NCBI GenBank assembly: GCA_944472135.2
Contig: OX235267.1
Location: 21,497,452 to 21,561,451, forward strand
From: Trichobilharzia regenti
Lineage: Eukaryota > Platyhelminthes > Trematoda > Strigeidida > Schistosomatidae
DNA: 64,000 nucleotides
Reading direction: 5' to 3'
The first letter of the stretch is position 1; each line of letters opens with the position of its first letter. The position numbers were made by a program, and so were the translations under genes. The notes below the pieces were generated by a model that saw only the letters and a program-made list of their open reading frames with translations, made no database searches and was not told the origin of the DNA. Positions 56,111 through 64,000 of this stretch are shown piece after piece.

Positions 56111-57149
56111 CACCAAGACATGATCGGCGAGGTTGTTTGTACTATTTGTATATACGTGTGGTGTGTCATAGCAATTGGTGTATTTTGGATTCATTGTGTT
56201 TACTCGTTATATATATATATATTTCTTCCTGTTTATGCAGGAGCATACCAATTGTACAGGCATGGATAAGTTATTATATAAATTACACAAAATTTGATGT
56301 ATAATGGATTTACAGTTTGGTTGTTCTTTCTGACATCAAAGTCAGTCGGAACAGTCTGCTATAAAGTTTGTTTGTGTAGCACATAAAGAGATATAGAAAT
56401 ATTGTCTTCGCATTAACAAAAAACCCAGACATCAGATGAATGTAATACAAATATCTGGGAAAAATAAAGCTTGAAGTCAATTCTCTTATATAACTTTGTT
56501 GTGAACAGCACCCTTGGCTTAAAGATTATTGATGTATTATGTTGAGATCAGTGATATATTTATTCCATTTTTTCAGTAGTCTTATCGTAGTTTTATAACA
56601 GGAAAGAAATTTGATCGTGGATACGAAAACTAGATAAGGTCATGTTGGGTTGTTTTACTGCATCAAATGGTGCCGAGGTCGATTCCAGAATTCTCCATTT
56701 GCTCCATTTGTGTCTGCATGGCGGACTGTATTCGTAAGTTGAGTAAAATGTTGAAAACTGTTTGAAAACCAGTTGCTTCTTCATTTCAGATCATGAATAC
56801 TCATTTACAGCATGTTCGCCAGCGTCTTCAAATGGTAGAATTGGATCGTTCATGGAATTTGAGTGGTTATGAGATAGACGGTTTGGAATTAATCCTCATT
56901 TCAGTTTAGATGCAGGGTTGTTCGACCTCGACCAGAAGATGAATAGGAGCAGCAAAATACCAGAAAGAGAAAGTATGTGAACATGAAAAGGACATATATA
57001 TATATATTGTGAATTTATAAATGTTGTATATAATACTTAAGTAAACTTTTTTCTATATTGTATTGTTTTCACGTATTTATGCGAAGTCTTAGAGTTTATT
57101 TAATGTCATAATGTGTATTAATGAGTCTGAGCGTTTTATTGTTCTAATG
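56111..57149. other. Unassigned, AT-rich
   Basis: Short TA runs at 56205-56221 and 56996-57009. No 3' LTR matching the 53-kb element is seen. Confidence 0.4.
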
Positions 57150-57300
57150 ACTGATGCGTTTTAGAAATAAGTGATGGGTTCTGGTAGGGATAGTCATTTG
57201 GACAAAACAGTTTACATAGCAAGCGTTTGAAGGTTACAATGAGGGATAGGTCCTATTTCTAAGGGTAAACTAATCCTGTATGTTCCGTACTATGTCTTTA
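57150..57300 (-). pseudogene. Worn duplicate of the CR1 3' coding end
   Basis: Plus strand 'aaaacagtttacatagcaag', 'cgtttgaaggttac' and 'ctaagggtaaactaatcctg' align in order with 57440-57530 of the intact CR1. The identity by eye is only moderate, so an older related copy lies directly next to the young one. Confidence 0.55.
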
Positions 57301-57362
57301 TGCATCCATGCTGCTAGTTTATTTATAGTTTAAAGATTGCTAAGGGTGTTGAAGTGCGTCTT

Positions 57363-60300
57363 TTAGGTGCTGTAGTAGATTAGTGCTTGATTCGTTCTAG
57401 GAGTAAATAGTTTATTAATATAATCTGTAGAGTGAAACAGTCTGTATAGAGAGCGTTTGAAGCTTGTAACCGAAGAGCAAGTTCTGATATCTAGGGGTAG
57501 GCTATTCCATATTTTAGAATACATGACTGTGAAGAAGTTTTCACGGAGTGTTGACTTAAAAGAATGAGTTGTCACTGTGGAAGTTTGGTTACGCAGATCG
57601 TAAGAACCTTCCTGTGCGAATTGTATGTCCCTGTTACCTGAGAAAGATATTTTGTGAAGGACCTTAAAGAAGAATATTAGGTTTATAATAAGTCGCCTTG
57701 TCCAAAGTGGGTCGAGTTTTAGGATCATGCACCGTGAGATGTAGTCTTTCTTACAATCGTAGCCAAGCAGTTTTGAGGTAAAATATCGTTGGATACTTTC
57801 CATCCTTAGCTTGTCGCGTGTGCGAGTGCTGCTTATAATAAATGGACAGTATTCTAGTAGTGGTCTGACACATGTTTTGTACAGAATTAGCTTGGCTTCA
57901 TTGTCGTGAAAGTTCCTGAGTATGCATCCTAAGAGCATCCTCGATTTTCTAGTCTGTGATGCTACTTGCTCTGAGAATGTCAAGTCACTAGAGTACCTCA
58001 AGCCTAGGTCAACGACACTTCGGAGTCTTGTTAGGTTAGCAGATTGGAGCGTTAATTTCAGGTCGATTGAGGGTGCACCGAAGCAGATCCAGCCACATTT
58101 GTTCAGATTAAATTGGAGATTCCATAGGGACGACCAAGCAGCCATTTTATCTAATTCCTTCTGTACTACATTCTCGAAGTTCCCTAAGTCATCACGTTGG
58201 AATGTATAAGCTACTTTTAGGTCATCTGCAAAGATGAATGGTTTCCCGTGCGTGAAGCAAGCGCATATGTCATTGATGTATAGTGTAAATAGGAGGGGTC
58301 CAATGACACTACCTTGTACTACACCAGAAGTGATAGGGCTAGGTTTGGAGGTTGCAGACCCGAGTTTAACTATTTGGGACCTATTGTTAAGGAATGATTT
58401 AAGCCATCCTAATAATGGGTCACGTATTCCTAAGGAGTTCAGTTTATTTGTTAGCAGTAAATGGTCAACACGGTCAAATGCCTTAGAAATGTCAAAGTAG
58501 ATGACAAGTACTAGTTGCCGTCTGTCACGACTGCTGGTTACAAAATTGAAGAAGTCTAGGTGACATGTTAAACATGATCTGGATTTCAGGAATCCATGTT
58601 GGTTCGGACTTATGATGTTGCAGCTAAGCATATGTTTGATTAGGTTATCTTTGACTAGTCTCTCCATGATTCTAGATGCTATAGGTGTGATATTGATTGG
58701 CCGGTAGTTACTGACTTCAGTTTTCGAGCCAGATTTGTGTTTAGGCATAATGAATGTAGTCTTCCATATGTCAGGGTAAGTTTGGGTTTCTAGGGACATT
58801 GTGAATATTTTAAGCAGCAGTAGAGGAATGTCAGGGCCACCATATTTATAGAAGTAAGATGATATACCGTCGGTACCGAAACCTTTTGAACTTTTGAGGG
58901 TTCTTATAGTTTGGTTAATGTCAGCGTAAGTGAATTGAACAGTGCTAATTTGGTTTGGTGTGAGTGGAGTTGGAGTTTGTGCCATTTTAGTAATAGGGTG
59001 TATATCGAGTAGCTGGACTGAGGGCTTAAGGTAGTTACCTGCAAACGTTTTGTTGAATAGTTCACATATGTCTGCAGAGTTAGTGCATAGCCTACCTTTG
59101 TCTATGAGGAGAGAAATGCTGTGATTTTTGCGATTCATTCGCTTCCTTAAGATTTCTGTGAGTGCATACACTCTAGCAGGACTGGCTACTGCGATGCGTT
59201 CTTCCTTTCTCATACGGAAATCTTGAGCTTGTGTGATGGAGCTAAGGGTTTTAAGTATTAGACCTAGAGTGCCAAAGTCGTGGTGTTTGAAGTAACTTGT
59301 TGAGAGTTTCTTCAGTTTCTTACGATCCTTTGGTTTTATGAATGACTTTCTGTGTGGGGAAACCTTTAGTGTTTGGAGTGGAATGACAGCATCTAAGCAT
59401 ATGTTTGAGTTATGGTAGAAGATGGTTAGGGCTCTCGATAGGTCATCAGTAGTGAAGTATTCATCCCATTTGGAGGATCTTAGCATCGATTCAACTAAGG
59501 CCCAGTTTGCCTTACTATAGTTCCTATATATTACTTGTTGTGAAGTGGAGGTATGAGATGCATTGCTACTCAGCGGAATTGGCAGTGCACACATTACTGT
59601 TTTGTGGTCGCTCCCTGGGAACTCAGAACCTACTAGCGTTGAAAGGGGGCTTATATTGTGGCAGAAGATTAAGTCTAGTACGTTGTTACCTCTTGTGGGA
59701 GTAGTGACAGTTTGTTTCCAGCCAAGTATATCCAGTGTGTCTAAGAACTTATCAAATTTAGTTGGACCTGTGGGTATATCCCAGTTGATTTCAGGTAAGT
59801 TAAAGTCCCCACATAGGATCTTATGATCGTATTGTAAGTCGGTTAATTGCTCCAGAGTATTAATGAGTTGGGTCTCGTAATTACTAAAGGTGCCAGGTGC
59901 TCTGTAGGAGCATCCAATTAGTGCTGTTACGTTATTTAAGTGTACATTAACCCATAGAGTCTCAGGCATGTTAAGTGTACTACTTTCTAGCTGTGATACA
60001 GTAAGTTCATTCAAAAAGTACATGAGACAACCCCCTCCCTTACCACCTTCCCTGTCACACCGAAAGTGTGTGTAGTTATCTAAGCTTATTTCTTCATCCA
60101 GGATGTCCGAATGACACCAAGATTCAGTGATGACAATTACAGGGGGTTTGTATATTACTGTGAGTGCTCTGAGCATCGGCAATTTATTTAGAACAGATCT
60201 AGCATTTATGAGGATTACGTAAAGATGAGAGTTGAAGTAGCATTTGAAGTATTTAAGTTCGTTAGTCAGCCCCGAATATGGTTCAGCACCCAGTAGTTCT

Positions 60301-60659
60301 GCTGGACATGACGATCCTATGTTAAGAGGAGTTTCAGCATCATGCTCACCTATGTCTATCGAGTTGGTGTGTGCTGTTTTCGGTGAAGAATTAGGAGTTG
60401 GAGTACTGGATTTGCTATAGACTAAGGAACTTTTATTTTTAGTTAGGTTACAGAAGTGGGTAGGGTTCTTTATTTGGCCTATACTTGTGCAAGTGTCAAG
60501 TGTGTCCAATGGATACGGGTGCACTAGACCGTTCCTGTTTTCATGCAAGGAGGGAGCCAGCACTAGTGGTTTAGGAGTGTTAACATCCCTACCAGCTGTT
60601 TTTTCAACGCTGACAGGGACGCGGGGGATAAAAAATGATTGGATCCTTGTGATGACCAT
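57363..60659 (-). CDS. CR1-type ORF2: endonuclease and reverse transcriptase
   Basis: 1098 residues from ATG 60659 without interruption. The N-terminal about 130 residues are Ser/Thr/Pro-rich. The endonuclease shows 'ILINARSVLNKLPMLRAL', 'VIVITESWCHSD' (catalytic Glu), 'HKILCGDFNLPEINW' and 'GSDHKTVMCALP' (Asp-His). The RT shows 'KSSKGFGTDGISSYFYKYGG', 'NYRPINITPIASRIMERLV', motif A 'LVIYFDISKAFDRVDHLLL', motif B 'TSGVVQGSVIGPLLFTLYIN' and motif C 'FIFADDLKVAY'. All catalytic residues are present, so it could be competent. It makes cDNA by target-primed reverse transcription. Confidence 0.93.
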   Translation of the reverse strand: MVITRIQSFFIPRVPVSVEKTAGRDVNTPKPLVLAPSLHENRNGLVHPYPLDTLDTCTSIGQIKNPTHFCNLTKNKSSLVYSKSSTPTPNSSPKTAHTNSIDIGEHDAETPLNIGSSCPAELLGAEPYSGLTNELKYFKCYFNSHLYVILINARSVLNKLPMLRALTVIYKPPVIVITESWCHSDILDEEISLDNYTHFRCDREGGKGGGCLMYFLNELTVSQLESSTLNMPETLWVNVHLNNVTALIGCSYRAPGTFSNYETQLINTLEQLTDLQYDHKILCGDFNLPEINWDIPTGPTKFDKFLDTLDILGWKQTVTTPTRGNNVLDLIFCHNISPLSTLVGSEFPGSDHKTVMCALPIPLSSNASHTSTSQQVIYRNYSKANWALVESMLRSSKWDEYFTTDDLSRALTIFYHNSNICLDAVIPLQTLKVSPHRKSFIKPKDRKKLKKLSTSYFKHHDFGTLGLILKTLSSITQAQDFRMRKEERIAVASPARVYALTEILRKRMNRKNHSISLLIDKGRLCTNSADICELFNKTFAGNYLKPSVQLLDIHPITKMAQTPTPLTPNQISTVQFTYADINQTIRTLKSSKGFGTDGISSYFYKYGGPDIPLLLLKIFTMSLETQTYPDIWKTTFIMPKHKSGSKTEVSNYRPINITPIASRIMERLVKDNLIKHMLSCNIISPNQHGFLKSRSCLTCHLDFFNFVTSSRDRRQLVLVIYFDISKAFDRVDHLLLTNKLNSLGIRDPLLGWLKSFLNNRSQIVKLGSATSKPSPITSGVVQGSVIGPLLFTLYINDICACFTHGKPFIFADDLKVAYTFQRDDLGNFENVVQKELDKMAAWSSLWNLQFNLNKCGWICFGAPSIDLKLTLQSANLTRLRSVVDLGLRYSSDLTFSEQVASQTRKSRMLLGCILRNFHDNEAKLILYKTCVRPLLEYCPFIISSTRTRDKLRMESIQRYFTSKLLGYDCKKDYISRCMILKLDPLWTRRLIINLIFFFKVLHKISFSGNRDIQFAQEGSYDLRNQTSTVTTHSFKSTLRENFFTVMYSKIWNSLPLDIRTCSSVTSFKRSLYRLFHSTDYINKLFTPRTNQALIYYST

Positions 60660-60914
60660 GGCTTATTATTCCACCTATTGTTTGATGCTAGTTGTGTCCT
60701 TGTGTGGGTTTCGTGTGTACTGCATTGTGGGTTAGTTCCCAGCAGACTTGTACCATATATCCGGTCAAAATTTGTTTGTGTGCCATACTCTGAAGACCCT
60801 GAGTTGTTGGTAGCCGAGTTCTGACTATTACCACTTGTACTATTTAGGGTGACATCGTTGTGACATTGGATATTAGTGTGTGCCACGGTGCGATTTAGCA
60901 CGTTGTGAGTGCTA
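57363..60914 (-). mobile_element. CR1-clade non-LTR retrotransposon with intact ORF2
   Basis: The element includes the 1098-codon ORF2 and an uncertain upstream stretch. The 5' end abuts the Gypsy LTR at about 60915. CR1 elements normally have short 3' repeats, and I do not see a clear one after the stop at 57363. A short upstream frame (60563-60952) overlaps ORF2's start and enters the LTR, so it is not a real ORF1. Confidence 0.75.
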
Positions 60915-61257
60915 GTGTGGTGAGAGCAGGCTGCTAGCCGATTGGTTGGCACTAATCTACGTTAATGTCTAGGTCACTAATATTGACCGTGAACAAGGCT
61001 GTTTCAACAACCAATCACAGCAAACCTAAATGTGGACAAATATGATTCGCAGATAGATGGCTCTACTTTCCGAGAAATATCGAACACAACCAATCATAAG
61101 ACTGTGTTTGTCTGCTTAACTTCCGAGAAACAACCAATCAGAAGACTGCCTTTTTCTGCTTGCATAAGCCTTATTAATGCATATAAAATATATATAAATA
61201 CGTGTTGATTTTCGTAATAAAACGATCTGTTGCCAGCCCTTGTCTTCTGTTGTTACA
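60915..61257 (+). repeat. 5' LTR of the Ty3/Gypsy element
   Basis: From about 'tgtggtgagagcagg' to 'gttgttaca' at 61257, with a TATA-like 'aaaatatatataaatac' near 61185 and AATAAA near 61216. It is homologous to the solo LTR at 2337-2671, which fixes the right end. The left end is approximate (TG..CA convention). Confidence 0.75.
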
Positions 61258-61259
61258 TT

Positions 61260-61277
61260 TGGTGTCGCTGCCTCCAA
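61260..61277 (+). other. Putative primer-binding site
   Basis: 'tggtgtcgctgcctcc' begins two bases after the LTR with TGG, the complement of a tRNA CCA end. The tRNA is not identified. Confidence 0.55.
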
Positions 61278-61281
61278 GAAG

Positions 61282-61860
61282 ATGAAGATCCCGTGGCCAG
61301 CTGCGTTTGAAGAAGGTGACATACGGAGCTTCTTACGTGACTTCGAAGCCGTTGCTGAGCTGGTGGGTGTCAAGGAGCAGGCGGCGAAGGCAGTTGTCCT
61401 GGGGACGCTGTTGAGAGGCCGAGCGAAGGCTGCATATGACAGCGTAGACAGGTCAAATGGCACAGCGTCTTGGAAGAAATTGGTTGAACGACTAGTGTCC
61501 GAGTTTGACAGCGAAACAGACAGACAGCTAGCAATGCAGCAGTTCCGGTCAATGAAGCTTGGACCTGATGGAGACCCGCTAGTGTTGGCGGTGAAACTGA
61601 CTAATCTACTTCGACGCGCGCTTCCCACTTTAGATGAAGAATCAGAAGCGCAGTTACTGTCTTCCCAATTCATCGAGAGTGTCCCCGACCACATTTCTCA
61701 GCGATTAAAACTGGTTAACGCAACGCAGCCGATGGATATTAGTGAGCTGGCGAAGGTGACCAGACAGCTGCTGAGCACAACGGTAGCCGCTATAGACCAA
61801 CCAAAACCAAACGAATATGAGCAAAAATTGAAGCATTGCAGCGGGAAGTGGCGGCGTTAA
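61282..61860 (+). pseudogene. Gypsy Gag
   Basis: From ATG 61282 ('KMKIPWPAAFEEGDIRSFL'): 'ELVGVKEQAAKAVVLGTLL', 'WKKLVERLVSEFDS' and 'VKLTNLLRRALPTLDEES', the alpha-helical capsid pattern of Ty3/Gypsy Gags. The frame slips near 61826 ('EQKLKHCSGKWRR', stop), and the correct continuation 'IEALQREVAALKLADRKDRC' is in the next frame. Confidence 0.8.
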
Positions 61861-62093
61861 AGTTGGCTGATAGAAAAGACCGGTGTTTTGAATGCGGTAA
61901 GCCGGGACACTGGAGAAGATACTGCCCAGAAAGGCGAAAAAGAAAAAATTTCAGACGGTATAATGCTTGTTCTTTCTTTCGTATGAACCTAGGTTTAGTG
62001 GGGGCTATTGAGAAAGGCGCTCTGTATTCGAAGTTGCGAGTGAATGATCGAGAAGTAGTATGTTTGATAGATACAGGGCGGCCGTGTCGTTAA
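61836..62093 (+). pseudogene. Gypsy nucleocapsid and protease start
   Basis: A CCHC zinc knuckle 'CFECGKPGHWRRYC', a basic stretch and the protease active site 'VVCLIDTG'. The frame breaks right after DTG ('RPCR' stop). Confidence 0.85.
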
Positions 62094-62467
62094 TAGATAA
62101 GAATTTATGTAAGAGTGTTAATCCGTGTTCATTGACAGTACAAACAGTAGGCGGGTATGTGTTGCGTATCACGGGTAGATCGAACTGTACGGTCGTTGTT
62201 GGTGGCTGCGAGGTGACGTTTCCTTTCATTGTTGTACCCGAACTACAGCGAACGATATTAGGAGCGGATTTTCTGCGTGAGATTGGTGCCATAATCGACA
62301 CGCAAGCGAACGTGGTGATCACGAAATACGGGCATATCAACATGTATGAGACCAGCGAGATAGCAGCGATTAAGCTGTCGACGGTACACAATGTGACAGA
62401 GTTAATTAATAAATACGATCATCTGTTCACTGGAGATGGGACCCATACGGTTATTGCGATAAGGTGA
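62060..62467 (+). pseudogene. Gypsy protease continuation and RT leader
   Basis: In the shifted frame 'AVSLIDKNLCKSVN', 'YVLRITGRSNCTVVVGG' and 'RTILGADFLREIGAIID' give the second half of the aspartic protease (ILGxDFL). The frame then runs to 'THTVIAIR', where another one-base slip near 62466 occurs. Confidence 0.85.
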
Positions 62468-63003
62468 ATCATGAAATTCCGTTAAGTGATCCTAAAGTAA
62501 GGTCATTTTTAACGCGAAGAGTTCCATGTCATCTGGAAGGCGAAGTGGAGCGACAAGTGCAAGAGATGTTAAAAGATGATATTATTGAGGAAGCTGATAG
62601 CCCATACAACTCTCCAGTGCTGTTAGTAAAAAAAGCGAATGGGAAATATAGATTCTGTGTTGATTTCCGACAGTTAAACAGTATGACAGAGTTAAGACCG
62701 TGTGCCATGCCAACAGTGATAGAAACCTTAGATCGACTACAAGGTGCGAATGTGTTTTCGGTTCTCGATCTTCGCTCAGGATACTGGCAGATACCGATAA
62801 AACAAAGTGACAGAGATAAGACGGCTTTCATCGTGGGTCAGACGCAATATCGATTTAAACGCATGCCGTTTGGACTAGCAGGTGCACCGTTTACGTTCAG
62901 GCGACTGATGAAGCTATTACTTAAGAACTTGAAAAACGTGGAGGTTTATGGTGATGATCTCGTCATATACAGTCAAACGAAAACGATCACGTCAACCATG
63001 TAG
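62464..63003 (+). pseudogene. Gypsy reverse transcriptase
   Basis: 'VNHEIPLSDPKVRSF', 'QVQEMLKDDIIEEADSPYNS', 'YRFCVDFRQLNSMTE', motif A 'VFSVLDLRSGYWQIPI', 'FKRMPFGLAGAPFTF' (motif B) and motif C 'VEVYGDDLVIYS' (YGDD where most Gypsy elements have YLDD or YMDD). The frame ends at a slip near 62980 ('TKTITSTM'). Confidence 0.9.
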
Positions 63004-64000
63004 AAGCCGTGCTGCGACGCATCGAAGAGTTTGGACTACGCGTCAACAAAACCAAGTCTCAGATAGCCAAAAAGAATGTTACTCTGTTGGGACATAAAGT
63101 GGGAAATGGTGAGATTAAACCACTGCCGGAGAAAATTTTGACGATTAAAACGATTCCAGCCCCGAATTCAAAGAGAAAACTGAGACAATTCTTGGGTAGA
63201 GCAGCGTTTTATAGTCGCTTCGTGAAGAACTTCAATGAGATAGCAGCCCCTCTATACAGGCTACTAGGTGAGCCAAAGTTTGTTTGGTCGGAAGAATCGC
63301 AGAGGACATTCGACAGAATTAAACAGCTGCTCGACCACCAACAAATGACGCTAAAACTACCTGTGCCAGGAAGACAGTTCACAGTGTGCACAGATGCCAG
63401 TGACTACGCTATAGGTGCGGTCCTAAGACAGGACGAGGGAATCGTTGAGTATGCCAGTAGGGTGTTGACCCTCACAGAGAGAAAGTATTCAACGATAGAG
63501 AAAGAATGTTTAGCAATGGTATGGGCAGTCGACAAATGGAGACCTTATTTACTCGGCCGGCGGTTCCACATCGAAACTGATCATAAGCCGCTACAATTTT
63601 TGAAGACAGCGAGAGACCCACGGGGGAAGTTGTCACGGTGGATGTTGCGTCTTCAGGAATACGATTTTACGATCTCACACGTTCCTGGAAGTGAAAATGT
63701 CTTGGCAGATTTGTTATCGAGACCAGAAGATGAGTCTGAGTTGCCCGAGGTCGCTTACGGAGTGCATGCAGTAGAACAAGACCCACTAAGACTTGCACGT
63801 AGGCAGAGGTTGGACGATACGCTGAATACAGTAATACAGGTGATCACCAACGGAATAGAAGTGGATCAAACTACGGCGAGTAAGGAGCTAACCACACTAC
63901 TCAGACAGAGGGATCGACTCAGAGTGAATGCCTACGGGACTCTGACCTGGCGAGAGAACGACGGAAGCTGGCTGGCTGTCATACCTCAATCGTCGCGCCA
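63003..64000 (+). pseudogene. Gypsy RT connection, RNase H and integrase leader, cut by window end
   Basis: After the slip: 'NHVEAVLRRIEEFGLRVNKT', 'LGRAAFYSRFVKNFNEIAAP', RNase H 'FTVCTDASDYAIGAVL' (catalytic Asp), 'RKYSTIEKECLAMVW' (catalytic Glu), 'FHIETDHKPLQFL' (Asp) and 'LADLLSRPEDESELPEV'. The last 230 bases lead into the integrase N-terminus. It is open to the window edge. Confidence 0.9.

Noticed and set aside
60563..60952. ORF1 of the CR1 element
   Set aside because: It overlaps ORF2 in another frame and extends into the Gypsy LTR, so its N-terminus is not CR1 sequence.

Overview
The window looks like a piece of blood-fluke (Schistosoma-type trematode) nuclear genome. The evidence is indirect but consistent: SM-alpha-like tRNA-derived SINEs with a hammerhead ribozyme, Penelope-like elements (PLEs) with a GIY-YIG endonuclease, RTE retrotransposons of the SR2/SjR2 kind ending in (ACAG)n, a CR1 element, and BEL/Pao-like and Ty3/Gypsy LTR elements, all in AT-rich DNA with long introns. 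The species cannot be told from the sequence. There are no rRNA genes, no CRISPR array, no bacterial operon and no credible functional tRNA.

Host genes: I reconstruct one gene by eye. It is a uracil phosphoribosyltransferase (UPRT) homologue on the minus strand, with six coding exons at 51098-51273, 51017-51059, 50905-50974, 42632-42862, 41346-41444 and 35020-35126. All junctions are GT..AG and all phases agree. Its 6.2 kb last intron and 8.0 kb fourth-exon/third-exon intron are filled with transposons. A second gene on the plus strand is suggested by a single-pass membrane-protein exon (15747-15930) and a terminal exon with poly(A) signal (32918-33022, AATAAA at 33065). It would converge tail-to-tail on UPRT.

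Layout: 0-5 kb holds SINEs, a solo Gypsy LTR and worn PLE and RTE pieces. 5-10 kb is a head-to-head PLE pair bounded by a 12-bp target-site duplication (TSD). 11-13 kb is a short PLE with inverted arms. 17-19 kb is a second RTE-like LINE. 25-29 kb is a nearly intact SR2-type element. 35-40 kb is a three-level nest (fold-back element, then SR2-B, then SR2-A fragment). 44-47 kb is a PLE with about 430-bp inverted arms, into which a palindromic pair of SM-alpha hammerhead SINEs has inserted. 47-50 kb is a second SR2-B copy. 53-56 kb is a BEL/Pao-like gag element, 57-61 kb an intact CR1 ORF, and 61-64 kb a frameshifted Gypsy element cut by the window end.

Most interesting pattern: five separate insertions (PLEs, a non-coding fold-back element, and two ribozyme SINE families) share one architecture. 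Each has a 12-13 bp TSD, inverted arms and a single unpaired tail on one side. This suggests that the PLE machinery also moves hammerhead-ribozyme SINEs as inverted dimers. That link is my inference.
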